24,985 nucleotides of DNA from CBIHLX01 sp966210935 (GCA_966210935.1 CBIHLX010000008.1:1-24985); one strand, 5' to 3'. Shown: positions 5,814 through 14,175, numbered from the stretch's first letter. A program made the numbers and translations. Notes: generated by a model not told the origin, from the sequence alone.

Positions 5814-7559
5814 TTACTTATCTCGAAGCGCCGTAGACATTCTATCTATCGCCAGTTTTGGGTGATATTGGGAATCCCATAGGAAGTCTTGGCCATATTG
5901 AAGCTTACGGTCATCACTTTGCCACATATTATATACATCGGTCACACCCCAGGTACTCCACGATACACAACTCGCTTCAGCAAAACACGTTGCCAAAACA
6001 TCCGCATATTGCCGTGCTTGCACCTCAGCTCCAGCGATGGCATCGACGTCCATTTCGGAAATATGGACAGAAAGACCCAGTTCCGCCAGAGCACGAATGT
6101 GTGCCCGCAGGACAGTAGGATCAATTGCATCAGTCTCCATATCATATACATGCGCCTGCAAGCCAACCCCGTCGAGTGGCGCACCCTGCGATTTCAGTCG
6201 CTTTACGAGCGATAAAAACGTATCCCATCGTTCGCCGTCCTCCTCCAGGCCATATTCGTTAATATATAACTTTGCATGCGGATCAGCCTCTTGAGCGGCC
6301 ATTAGGGCTGTCTTGATGTAGTCTTCGCCCATTGCTTGATACCAGATATGCTGACGTAGCCCAGTGCCGTCTTCGTTGAGCGGTTCATTAACCACATCCC
6401 ACGAGCCAATCTTTCCTCGAAAATGACTTATCGTTTTGGTGACGTGTTCTTTCATTACACGACGGACTTGCTCCTTATCCACGTCAGTCGCAACTGGCAG
6501 CCGCTGCACCCACTGGGGATTCGCTTCGCCAAACACAAGTGTATGACCATGTACCCGCATGCCATTTTTTTGGGCGAGCACAACCATGGCATCGGCTTCT
6601 TGGAAGTCATATATGTCAGGCTGTGGATGTATAAATTGCCATTTTAGGGCATTTTCCGTCGTTAATTGACCAAAGTTACCTCCAAAAACCAACTCCGCAT
6701 AGGTATCATCAGCAACGAGCGGGCCAAGAGCTACCGCGGACCCGATAGTAAAGTCTGGGCGGCGAGCCTGAGCGAGTTGCTGGAGGCCGTCTTGTTGCTT
6801 CGTGATAGCCTCCTTGCTCTGTGCATTTTCGGCCCTGATATCCCCATTGATCTTTAGATCAGCAAGTGTCCAACTTGCGCCCGGTGACATGGCGTCAGCA
6901 CCCACCCAAAGCGTGCCCGAATCAAACAAACCACTTTCGTCGAAAGATGTGATATGAACGTCGTTGAGTCGAACATCTACTCGCCCCTTATGACGCACAA
7001 ACGTCAGTTTGTTTACGGAACGTTCCGCTAGCGTCCTCTGTTCTCCCGCTACCGGACCTTGTGACGACAACGGCTCACCGTTATACCCATTCCATCGGGT
7101 AACCGACACTTGGTTACCGTGGGCAGTTATCCGTACACTTTTTGATTCAACCCTAAACTCATCTTGAATAATTGGTGGGCGATCGTAAAATTGCACCACT
7201 GCAGCACCTGAGATATCCCGCATAGTCATCAAGATCTCAAAATCACCCAGGACGCGAAAGTAGCTTCCATAAAGATTTACAGGAGGGTTAGGCTGCCCGC
7301 CACTACCATCTTGATTAACAATAGTCCTACCAAGCTGACGGACATACAGGCCCTTTGTACTTGCAGAAGTACCGGGCATATAATTCCAACCTGCACTAAA
7401 TTGGTTGGCGCTTTTCATAATCGGGATAATATTTGCACTATTCTGGCCCCGAACTGTCATGTACGCACCACCAATAATTAACACAGTTGTTAATAGCGCC
7501 ACTCCCGTAATTACGGCACCTCTGGCAGTAAATGTTTGCAATCGATAGCGTCCGCTCAT
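5814..7559 (-). CDS. Membrane-anchored GH10 glycoside hydrolase (endo-1,4-beta-xylanase-like) with N-terminal lectin-like domain
   Basis: A 581-residue protein: one transmembrane anchor or signal segment (about 14-34), a concanavalin/LamG-like beta-sandwich domain (about 95-240, with FRVLGDFEILMTMRDI and RVDVRLNDVHI), then a GH10 catalytic barrel (about 265-578). GH10 landmarks are TTENALKW (300-307), HGHTLVFG (337-344), WDVVNE with acid/base Glu392, and HISEMDV with nucleophile Glu502. GH10 enzymes cleave beta-1,4-xylan or related beta-glycans by a retaining mechanism; the actual substrate here is unknown. With the anchor it should act outside the cell, tethered to the membrane. The ribosome binding site GGAGGT lies 8 bases before ATG 7559. 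It follows crp3 on the same strand with a 56-bp gap and may be co-transcribed. Confidence 0.93.
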   Translation of the reverse strand: MSGRYRLQTFTARGAVITGVALLTTVLIIGGAYMTVRGQNSANIIPIMKSANQFSAGWNYMPGTSASTKGLYVRQLGRTIVNQDGSGGQPNPPVNLYGSYFRVLGDFEILMTMRDISGAAVVQFYDRPPIIQDEFRVESKSVRITAHGNQVSVTRWNGYNGEPLSSQGPVAGEQRTLAERSVNKLTFVRHKGRVDVRLNDVHITSFDESGLFDSGTLWVGADAMSPGASWTLADLKINGDIRAENAQSKEAITKQQDGLQQLAQARRPDFTIGSAVALGPLVADDTYAELVFGGNFGQLTTENALKWQFIHPQPDIYDFQEADAMVVLAQKNGMRVHGHTLVFGEANPQWVQRLPVATDVDKEQVRRVMKEHVTKTISHFRGKIGSWDVVNEPLNEDGTGLRQHIWYQAMGEDYIKTALMAAQEADPHAKLYINEYGLEEDGERWDTFLSLVKRLKSQGAPLDGVGLQAHVYDMETDAIDPTVLRAHIRALAELGLSVHISEMDVDAIAGAEVQARQYADVLATCFAEASCVSWSTWGVTDVYNMWQSDDRKLQYGQDFLWDSQYHPKLAIDRMSTALRDK

Positions 7560-7615
7560 GCATTTTTACCTCCACATTACAGTTACTTATCACTCAAAAA
7601 TGTCTAATCGATCAA

Positions 7616-8266
7616 TTAATGGTGCGTTTGTTCGTACGCTTTTAACTGATTTATATTTCTGACAATGATGCGTTTATGCTTAATCTCTAAGAGGCCCTTT
7701 TGCTTTAAGCCTCTCATCTCGCGGCTCACCGTTTCTCGCGATAGCCCAACCTTTGCACCCAGTTCGCGTTCGGTCATATCGAGACTATATCCACCACCAA
7801 GGCGCATCTCGCCCAATCGATGACACATAACTATCAGTTCATGCATAATGCGCTTTTTTGCACTGCCTGCAACCAGATAGACCATGCGGTCGACAATGTC
7901 ATCAACCCCATCGTACAAATGCGACAAGAGATCGAGCGTCATATCGGCATGGGTGGCTAAAAAATTGAGCACCACTAATGCTGGTGCTCGACGCAATTCC
8001 ATGTCGGTATCTGCCTCATAAATGTATCTGGTAGCGGATTGGTTTAATATTAACGATAAAGGGAAGAGTGCGGGTTCTTTAAAGATATCTAACGTTATCT
8101 CGTCACCTTTGTACGATATGTCGTACACTTTCATCCGTCCCTGAACAAGATAATATGCATAGTCAGTGCTTTCACCGGGCAATATTAACACCTGGCCTTT
8201 CTTGTAGTGATGGGCGGGGTATTCTTTGAACAAGTCGTCTATACCTTTACGTGTCGATAAATTCAT
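7616..8266 (-). CDS. Crp/Fnr-family transcriptional regulator (crp3)
   Basis: A 216-residue Crp/Fnr protein most like crp2 (shared YKKGQVL/ILPGE, YDISYKGDEI-type strand, FPLSLI, YEADTDME). Barrel about 8-108, dimerisation helix about 110-148, winged helix-turn-helix about 160-205 with recognition helix SRETVSREM (R177, E178, R182). The effector pocket has FPLS (68-71) instead of the cAMP cassette, and no Fnr cysteine cluster. ATG 8266 has GGGAG 4 bases upstream. It reads away from the exopolysaccharide operon, and the shared control region carries a near-perfect CRP consensus site (8330-8345), so it is the obvious candidate regulator of that operon, of itself and of the GH10 gene. Confidence 0.92.
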   Translation of the reverse strand: MNLSTRKGIDDLFKEYPAHHYKKGQVLILPGESTDYAYYLVQGRMKVYDISYKGDEITLDIFKEPALFPLSLILNQSATRYIYEADTDMELRRAPALVVLNFLATHADMTLDLLSHLYDGVDDIVDRMVYLVAGSAKKRIMHELIVMCHRLGEMRLGGGYSLDMTERELGAKVGLSRETVSREMRGLKQKGLLEIKHKRIIVRNINQLKAYEQTHH

Positions 8267-8328
8267 GCAGCTCCCATAACTCCTGATCTATGAATACTCT
8301 TACAGTACCACTCTAAAACCCCTGTTGG

Positions 8329-8346
8329 ATGTGAGCATGATCACAT
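8329..8346. promoter_or_regulatory. CRP consensus site between crp3 and the exopolysaccharide operon
   Basis: ATGTGA (8329-8334), GCATGA, TCACAT (8341-8346): both half-sites match the CRP core TGTGA-N6-TCACA perfectly, and only one inner base pair breaks full palindromy. Its centre is at 8337.5, about 96 bases before the first exopolysaccharide ATG and 71 before the crp3 start. With a plus-strand start near 8400 (TATCAT at 8390-8395), the site would be centred about 62-65 bases upstream, a usual position for class I activation. Confidence 0.85.
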
Positions 8347-8432
8347 ATGGATCACGGCTTCTGTCACTCATTTAATTTTCAGCAAACTTTATCATTAAGG
8401 TTATAGGGTTATTGCGCGCGAGGGGAGGTCAC

Positions 8433-8633
8433 ATGATAATACAACTACTAGCAAGCACTACCGACATCAACTACTTCACCGGCTTCGAGTCGATGCGCAT
8501 ACAAAATCTTTTACTCTTCTTATCAATCTTAAGTCTCGTCGTATGGGCACTTGTCATACTAAGCATAGTCATACGATTTAGTGCAAAGATAATGTTAATT
8601 TATCGCACACGGAATCGAAGCAACAGGCAATAA
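8433..8633 (+). CDS. Small single-helix membrane protein at the head of the exopolysaccharide operon
   Basis: A 66-residue protein with a polar N-terminus, one transmembrane helix (about 28-50, LLLFLSILSLVVWALVILSI) and a basic tail (IYRTRNRSNRQ), giving an expected cytoplasmic C-terminus. The start is ATG 8433 rather than TTG 8412, because GGGGAGGT sits just before it. It ends 2 bases before the synthase start, so translation is coupled. In other poly-N-acetylglucosamine operons a small membrane partner (PgaD or IcaD) is needed for synthase activity; position and size fit such a role, but sequence similarity cannot be claimed. Confidence 0.75.
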   Translation: MIIQLLASTTDINYFTGFESMRIQNLLLFLSILSLVVWALVILSIVIRFSAKIMLIYRTRNRSNRQ

Positions 8634-8635
8634 GC

Positions 8636-9937
8636 ATGGATATTAATACGCTTCTTTACTACATATTCAGTATCACAAGCATTTCGTACATCATACATCT
8701 TGGCTATTATCTAATTTGCGCTTCATTTTATGACGTATGGCAGTTCCGGCGTACGCATCATAGCCAAAAAAGCGGAGATGCAGTGTATGCACCCACTGTC
8801 ACAGTATTGATTCCTGCCCACAACGAAGAGAAGGTGATCATGCGCTGTCTTGATTCAATTGCCGCCAGCACATACCCCGACATAAAGGTCATTGCCGTTG
8901 ATGATGCGTCTAGCGATACGACTGCACAGCTCCTGCGCCAGTATGCACGCAGTCACCCTAAAATGAATTTGCGTATCATACGGAAACGCATCAACGTCGG
9001 CAAAGGCGCAGCTCTCAATTATGCACTCAAAAAATACGTCAGAACCGACTTGGTTATGACACTCGACGCAGATTCAATCCTCTCGCCGATCGCCATAGAA
9101 AGAGCCGTCAGCTACTTTAAAAATTCAGAAGTGGCTGGCGTTGCAGCGAATGTCCAAATCATCAATGAGCATACAACCCTTAGCTTGTTGCAGAAATTTG
9201 AGCATATGCTGGGGTATCGCACGAAGAAGGCCTATTCACTGACAAACTGCGAGTACGTCGTAGGCGGCGTCGCCTCTACCTACAGAATGAGCGCCATGCG
9301 AGCGGTAAAGTTTTACGACACTGACACCCTCACTGAAGATATCAGTGTCAGTATGAAAATTATCGCCAAGGGCAATCGTGCTCATCGGATTTTATACGGA
9401 TCAGATGTCGTTGCCATGACTGAAGCGGTTGGCAATCTCGGTGCGCTATTTCGTCAAAGATTCCGCTGGAAATATGGCAGTTTACAAAATCTTTTCAAGC
9501 ATCGCCATCTGATAGGGAGCGCTCATCCCGACTTTACCGCAATGTTAACGCTCTATCGGATCCCTACCTCCATTATCTCTGAGCTTATTTTACTGCTGCT
9601 TCCATTGTCATGGGCGTATGTCATCTATCTGGTCGTTGCACACGGGGGACTGCCGTTGGTTTTCGGAGCCTACCTAACGGTCACGGTCTATATGCTTCTC
9701 ACGCTATGGCATGATGAGCATCTTACGCGCAAAGAACAGCTCTACCTATCCCTCTACTTGCCAGTTATCTACCTCATATTCTTCATTATGGATATCGTTC
9801 AGGTTGCCGCTGTCATCAGGTGTTGTGCCCGCCTACCGCAGCTGGCTAAACACAAAGATATAGGATCGACATGGATTTCGCCCCCACGCATCGGCAGCCA
9901 AGTAGCGCTTACGACTATAGAGGGCAAGCGATCATGA
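8636..9937 (+). CDS. PgaC/IcaA-like processive family 2 glycosyltransferase (poly-beta-1,6-N-acetylglucosamine synthase type)
   Basis: A 433-residue integral membrane glycosyltransferase: an N-terminal helix (about 5-30), a cytoplasmic GT2 domain (about 53-290) and three or four C-terminal helices (about 308-395). All processive-synthase motifs are present: IPAHNEE (59-65), VDDASSDT (88-95), DAD (144-146), TED (233-235) and QRFRW (274-278). Proteins of this plan build and export PNAG from UDP-GlcNAc; hyaluronan- or cellulose-type synthases share the motifs, but two downstream deacetylases favour PNAG. Its stop codon TGA overlaps the next start as ATGA (9934-9937), the only TGA stop in the window, indicating translational coupling. 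Confidence 0.92.
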   Translation: MDINTLLYYIFSITSISYIIHLGYYLICASFYDVWQFRRTHHSQKSGDAVYAPTVTVLIPAHNEEKVIMRCLDSIAASTYPDIKVIAVDDASSDTTAQLLRQYARSHPKMNLRIIRKRINVGKGAALNYALKKYVRTDLVMTLDADSILSPIAIERAVSYFKNSEVAGVAANVQIINEHTTLSLLQKFEHMLGYRTKKAYSLTNCEYVVGGVASTYRMSAMRAVKFYDTDTLTEDISVSMKIIAKGNRAHRILYGSDVVAMTEAVGNLGALFRQRFRWKYGSLQNLFKHRHLIGSAHPDFTAMLTLYRIPTSIISELILLLLPLSWAYVIYLVVAHGGLPLVFGAYLTVTVYMLLTLWHDEHLTRKEQLYLSLYLPVIYLIFFIMDIVQVAAVIRCCARLPQLAKHKDIGSTWISPPRIGSQVALTTIEGKRS

Positions 9938-11664
9938 GTACATTTCGACGCATACTACTGAATCCTTTTGTGCTGATCATACCTGTCGCGTGCGCACTTA
10001 GCGTACTCTACTACTTTTACACTCCAAGCCTGTCGGCCGGCGTTACATCAACGCATAATATTCTTCCAAACAGCGACTTTAGTAGTCGAAGCCCTGATGG
10101 ATTTCCAACCGGATGGCAGCTATCTCCCCGTGTATCCGGAGTGGCCTATACGACGCCGCCAGGCTACAGTAGTCAATCCTCCCTGCGCGTCGAGAGCACT
10201 TCGCCCAGTAGCAAGAGGGGTGCGACAGTCGCAAGCCCCGAAGCGAGCGTCCAGGGTAGCCATACGTATTTCTATAAAAGCTATTATAAATCGTCTGTGC
10301 CGTTTGATCTCATCCTGCAAAAGACTGATACTTCGGGCATAGCAACGCGCATGATCGTTAGGCGCTACCCGGCAAGCCAAGAATGGACGACCGCATCATC
10401 GGCAGTGACCACAGACCCCTCGTCTCAATCAGTTCGCTTTCTCTACAACCTACCAAGCACCGGTAGTCTACACCTAAGCGACACATATCTACAGGCCGAT
10501 CCGCAAGACATCACCTTACCAAAGGAGCCGAGCTTAGCACAAAACAGCATACCCGAATTACAACCAGGCCAACCTGAGCCCGAATCGCCAGCTGGCTGGA
10601 ATGCGTTTCACAGCGGCACAAATAGCGCTAAATTCGAAAGCCTACAGCAAGCAAATCACACTCCCTACCTTCGCACGGAGCTATCCGAATACAAAGACGG
10701 GGAAGCAAAATGGCAGCATCGCCCAATCCCAACATCCCCGGGAGACTATTCGCAGTTTAGTGTTGCATATCGAGGGGAGGGTACGGTAGAGCTCGTGGCC
10801 GAGTATCTACTCTCAACAGGCGAGAGGCAATTCGTCACACTATCAAACCTACTGCCGACAGCTAGTTGGTTGAGCTACCAGACGTATATTACAACGCCGC
10901 CTAACGCGGCATCTGTGACTGTAAGTGTCGTACTTAAAAGTAATGGGGCAGTGGAAACGAAAGACTATTCGTTACGTAAAGTCACCCAAAATGGCGCACG
11001 CGCATGGCAACGTCCACTTCTGTCGTACGCGTTTGATGATGGATGGTTATCGGCATACAATAACAGCATCGCTCGCCTCAATCGAGCCGGCCAAAAAGGC
11101 ACCTTCTATATTAATCCATCGAGTATCGACACCCCTGGCTTCATGACAACAGCCAATGTCGCGGCGCTCAACACTCAGGGTCATGAACTTGCCTCACACA
11201 GCTATGAGCACATCGATCTCACTCGCCTCGCTAATACCGAAATTAATCACCAGCTACAACATGCCAACGATTACTTCAGACAGGTTTTTGGCATGCAGTC
11301 CGTCAACTTTGCAACCCCTCTTGGCAACGATGACGCGCAACTGCAATTTTATGCACGCAAGTATTATACGTCTATGCGCGGCACCCAGGATGGTATCAAC
11401 ACCAAACAATCCTTCGACCCTTATAATATACAGGTCCTGTATGTCGGCAAGGATTTATCATTGTCACGGCTGAAAGAAACCATTGCGCAAACTCAGGCTG
11501 CACACGGCTGGCTCATCCTGGTATATCATCGCATTGACGGTGCGACCGCAGACAATACAACCATCACGCCCGACCAGTTTAATTCCCATATAGACACCAT
11601 TGAAGCTAGCGATATCACTGTCATGACCGTCAATAAAGCACTGCGAGAGATCAAGCAGCAATAA
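9934..11664 (+). CDS. Membrane-anchored polysaccharide deacetylase (NodB domain at C-terminus)
   Basis: A 576-residue protein: transmembrane anchor or signal (about 11-30), two beta-sandwich, carbohydrate-binding-like domains (about 41-190 and 218-352), then a NodB homology domain (about 358-576). Catalytic features: AFDDGW with Asp368-Asp369, HSYEH with His422 and His426 as metal ligands, and VYHRID near the C-terminus. The usual RxPxG segment reads FATPLG, without the arginine, as in PgaB/IcaB-like enzymes that often have xYPYG. It should act outside the membrane, removing acetyl groups from the polymer made by the preceding synthase. ATG 9934 overlaps the synthase stop; an in-frame extension to 9871 lies inside the synthase gene and is rejected. 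Confidence 0.9.
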   Translation: MSTFRRILLNPFVLIIPVACALSVLYYFYTPSLSAGVTSTHNILPNSDFSSRSPDGFPTGWQLSPRVSGVAYTTPPGYSSQSSLRVESTSPSSKRGATVASPEASVQGSHTYFYKSYYKSSVPFDLILQKTDTSGIATRMIVRRYPASQEWTTASSAVTTDPSSQSVRFLYNLPSTGSLHLSDTYLQADPQDITLPKEPSLAQNSIPELQPGQPEPESPAGWNAFHSGTNSAKFESLQQANHTPYLRTELSEYKDGEAKWQHRPIPTSPGDYSQFSVAYRGEGTVELVAEYLLSTGERQFVTLSNLLPTASWLSYQTYITTPPNAASVTVSVVLKSNGAVETKDYSLRKVTQNGARAWQRPLLSYAFDDGWLSAYNNSIARLNRAGQKGTFYINPSSIDTPGFMTTANVAALNTQGHELASHSYEHIDLTRLANTEINHQLQHANDYFRQVFGMQSVNFATPLGNDDAQLQFYARKYYTSMRGTQDGINTKQSFDPYNIQVLYVGKDLSLSRLKETIAQTQAAHGWLILVYHRIDGATADNTTITPDQFNSHIDTIEASDITVMTVNKALREIKQQ

Positions 11665-11675
11665 GGAGGAGTTTC

Positions 11676-13496
11676 ATGAATACGATCTATCAGTCTCTCG
11701 GTACCATTGAGAGAATAAAAAGTGCCATACGCAGCCCCATACTGACATATATTGCACTCGCCGTTATCACGGTGACAGGAGCTATATTCCTTATACGGCA
11801 TAGCTCCGTTATTGGCGCCCTCGCCAGTAATCCAGCGCCGGCAGCAAAGATCTCATTTACTTTTGACGATGGCTTTGCGAGCGTGGCCACACAGGCTCAA
11901 CCGACCCTCGCAAAATACGGAATCACTGGTACGAGCTACGTCACAACCAAGTGTGTCGGCATGACAACCGTACCAAACACTTGTCGCGCAGATACGGGCC
12001 GAAGATATATGACCTGGACCCAAATTAAACAAGTTCAAGCCGCTGGCTGGGAAATCGGGTCTCATACACAGACCCACCCTTACCTTGCTAGCAGTGATGC
12101 ATCTGACGGGCAGCCAAATGTCTTAACGCCAGCACAGGTTGCCGCCGAGCTTGCCGGAAGTAAAGCAGACCTGGCCGCTCAAGGAATTACGGCAACCGCA
12201 TTTGCTTCACCTTACGGTGACTACTCAAATGCCACCCTTGCACAGATTGCTCAATACTATACCTCACACCGAGGCTTTGCTGATCAAAATGCTAATTTAT
12301 GGCCATACAATGACTATCTACTCAACAATATGCCCGTCCAAGTTGGCGTATCGGTAGCGCAAGTGAAAGCCAAGATCGATGCGGCAATCGCAAATAAAGA
12401 ATGGCTGATTCTGACCTTCCACGATATCGCGGTCAATCCAAGTAGAGATCCAGAAGACTACCAATACAGCACCGCCAATCTTGATCAAATCGCTGCGTAC
12501 GTTAAGACAAAGCAGAATGCGGGACTTGTAACGCCAGTCAATGTAAGCAAAGGACTCGTGACGACCGATACAAACCTTCTACAGGGCAGCAGCTTTGATG
12601 CTGGCCTATCTAGCGGCTGGGCAACCGACAAGCCAACTGCTATCGTCGCCGACAATGCCAGCAACGGAAACATACCAAGTCCAGCCAGTTCAATAAAACT
12701 GACAGCTTCTACAAGTAACGGTCATCTATTTTCGCCAACAATTGCAGTCGACTCCAACACCACGTACATGCTCAAGAATTACCTCAAAGTAACCGGCATT
12801 ACTAACTCTGTTGTCGGATTCTATATTGATGAATATGACGGTGCTGGCAACTGGCTGACAGGGCAGTATAAGAACGGGGAATCAGCTCCATTTGTAGAGA
12901 GCTATAACTTCACCTACAAACCCTCTTCATCGGCTGTAAAAAGTGCCCGACTCCAGGTGATTGTTCCAGCAAATTCTGGAGTAACTGCCTACATAGACAA
13001 CCCTCAATGGTTTGCGCTAAGCACCTCGACTCCACCAGTACAAACGAATCTTGTCGCCAACGGAAACTTTGACGCGGGTATCAGTGGCGGATGGATAACC
13101 GATGACGCGACCCGCATAATTGCAGACTCGGCTAATCATGGCAGCCCGTCAAACGCAGTGCATTCAGTTGCAATTACCTCAGGAACGCAAAACGGCCACT
13201 TATTCTCACCGAAAGTGACAGTTGACCCGGCTAAGACATACAGTCTCATCAGCTACTTAAATCTCTCACAAATCACTAGCGGTGAAGTTGGCTTTTATAT
13301 CGACGAGTACGACGCTGCCGGAACCTGGATCTCCGGACAATACAAGACAGGGATTCGAGGGGTGAGCACTGGTGACATCAACTTACAGTACAAGCCTACA
13401 TCAACAAATGTAAAGACAGCCAGCCTGCAGGTTATCGTGACGGCTAACAGCGCTATTAGCGCCTACTACGATGACGTTCGATGGTACCAGCAATAA
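11676..13496 (+). CDS. Membrane-anchored polysaccharide deacetylase with two tandem C-terminal carbohydrate-binding-like repeats
   Basis: A 606-residue protein with the reverse domain order of its neighbour: transmembrane anchor (about 22-40), NodB deacetylase domain (about 57-290; FTFDDGF with Asp64-Asp65, SHTQTH with His130 and His134, FASPYG in place of RxPxG, LTFHD), then two homologous domains of about 150 residues (298-447 and 457-606). The repeats share N(L/G)..FDAG(L/I)S.GW, NGHLFSP, VGFYIDEYD.AG.W, GQYK and LQVIV.ANS, and resemble family 4/9-type carbohydrate-binding jelly rolls. C93 and C103 may form a disulfide. A strong AAGGAGGAG ribosome binding site precedes ATG 11676, 11 bases after the previous stop. 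It is the last gene of the exopolysaccharide operon; no terminator hairpin follows. Confidence 0.9.
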   Translation: MNTIYQSLGTIERIKSAIRSPILTYIALAVITVTGAIFLIRHSSVIGALASNPAPAAKISFTFDDGFASVATQAQPTLAKYGITGTSYVTTKCVGMTTVPNTCRADTGRRYMTWTQIKQVQAAGWEIGSHTQTHPYLASSDASDGQPNVLTPAQVAAELAGSKADLAAQGITATAFASPYGDYSNATLAQIAQYYTSHRGFADQNANLWPYNDYLLNNMPVQVGVSVAQVKAKIDAAIANKEWLILTFHDIAVNPSRDPEDYQYSTANLDQIAAYVKTKQNAGLVTPVNVSKGLVTTDTNLLQGSSFDAGLSSGWATDKPTAIVADNASNGNIPSPASSIKLTASTSNGHLFSPTIAVDSNTTYMLKNYLKVTGITNSVVGFYIDEYDGAGNWLTGQYKNGESAPFVESYNFTYKPSSSAVKSARLQVIVPANSGVTAYIDNPQWFALSTSTPPVQTNLVANGNFDAGISGGWITDDATRIIADSANHGSPSNAVHSVAITSGTQNGHLFSPKVTVDPAKTYSLISYLNLSQITSGEVGFYIDEYDAAGTWISGQYKTGIRGVSTGDINLQYKPTSTNVKTASLQVIVTANSAISAYYDDVRWYQQ

Positions 13497-13517
13497 TCAG
13501 TTGGTAGTTTACAAATT

Positions 13518-13546
13518 TTGATCCAATTACGCTTGTGCTATATACT
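13518..13546 (+). promoter_or_regulatory. Promoter of the pilin pair
   Basis: TTGATC (13518-13523), exactly 17 bases, TATACT (13541-13546). The start codon is 11 bases after the -10 box, so the leader would be only a few bases long and no Shine-Dalgarno sequence is present. Confidence 0.65.
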
Positions 13547-13557
13547 TTACATTAACT

Positions 13558-14133
13558 ATGTGGGCAAAAAACAAGCAAAGCGGCTTTACGATTGTTGAAC
13601 TCTTGATCGTAATCGTAGTAATCGCCATCCTTGCGGCTATTACTGTCGTCGCATATAACGGTATTCAGCAAAGAGCCAACAACAATAAGACCACTCAAGC
13701 GCTTTCTAGCTGGATTAAAGCACTCACGCTCTATAAAGCCGACAACGGACGCTGGCCTGCCGGATGGGTATGTTTGGGCGAGGGCTATTCCTATGGCGTT
13801 TCCGGAACCGACACAAGCGGTACCGCCCAATGCCGCCAAACTGGCACAGTAGGCTACCTCGAGACCACTGCGTTTAACAACTCAATGAGGCCATATATCA
13901 ATAGTTTTCCAACTCCAGCATTCATTACTGCGCGACAAGACGACTCCAACTGGAGACGAGGATTAATGTACGCATACGGCGGTGGCGACGGCACGGTTGT
14001 ATATATTGAAGCAGCCATGGCGGGGCAACTTAGCGAATGCCCGGTCGCGAGCGGTATTAGTGCAACGAGTCGAGCAATCTGGGGCCAAAACACCTACTGC
14101 AATTATTACATTGGTCGTACAACTGACACGTAA
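13558..14133 (+). CDS. Type IV prepilin-like protein (pseudopilin 1)
   Basis: A 191-residue protein with a class III prepilin signal: short basic leader MWAKNKQSG, cleavage expected between Gly9 and Phe10, Glu at mature position 5 (FTIVE), then a hydrophobic helix (about 10-35) continuing into AYNGIQQRANN. The globular part (about 45-191) contains five cysteines (in VCLGEG, TAQCRQ, LSECPV and NTYCNY among others), enough for disulfides typical of pilin C-terminal loops. It would be cleaved by a prepilin peptidase and inserted in a type IV pilus or competence-type pseudopilus; no assembly genes are in the window. Its N-terminus is almost identical to that of the next gene. Near-leaderless start. 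Confidence 0.88.
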   Translation: MWAKNKQSGFTIVELLIVIVVIAILAAITVVAYNGIQQRANNNKTTQALSSWIKALTLYKADNGRWPAGWVCLGEGYSYGVSGTDTSGTAQCRQTGTVGYLETTAFNNSMRPYINSFPTPAFITARQDDSNWRRGLMYAYGGGDGTVVYIEAAMAGQLSECPVASGISATSRAIWGQNTYCNYYIGRTTDT

Positions 14134-14152
14134 CCGCTTCATTCCGGTTACG
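14129..14152 (+). repeat. Hairpin between the two pilin genes
   Basis: CGTAACCG (14129-14136) and CGGTTACG (14145-14152) form an 8-bp perfect stem with an 8-base loop, starting at the stop codon of the first pilin gene. No T-run follows, so it is not a standard intrinsic terminator; it could be an mRNA-stabilising or attenuating stem that sets unequal expression of the two pilins. It is followed directly by the palindrome CCATATGG (14153-14160). Confidence 0.5.
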
Positions 14153-14175
14153 CCATATGGTACAGTTGAAATAAT

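Noticed and set aside
8412..8432. TTG start for the small membrane protein of the exopolysaccharide operon
   Set aside because: It would place the strong GGGGAGGT ribosome binding site inside the gene; ATG 8433 is correctly spaced from it.
9935..9937. TGA as a sense codon, as in some other CPR lineages
   Set aside because: Conserved genes contain no in-frame TGA, and this TGA ends the synthase exactly at the start of the next gene.
11676..13496. Tandem DNA repeat or recombination hotspot in the second deacetylase
   Set aside because: The two C-terminal domains are homologous as proteins, but their DNA has diverged too far to be a direct repeat.
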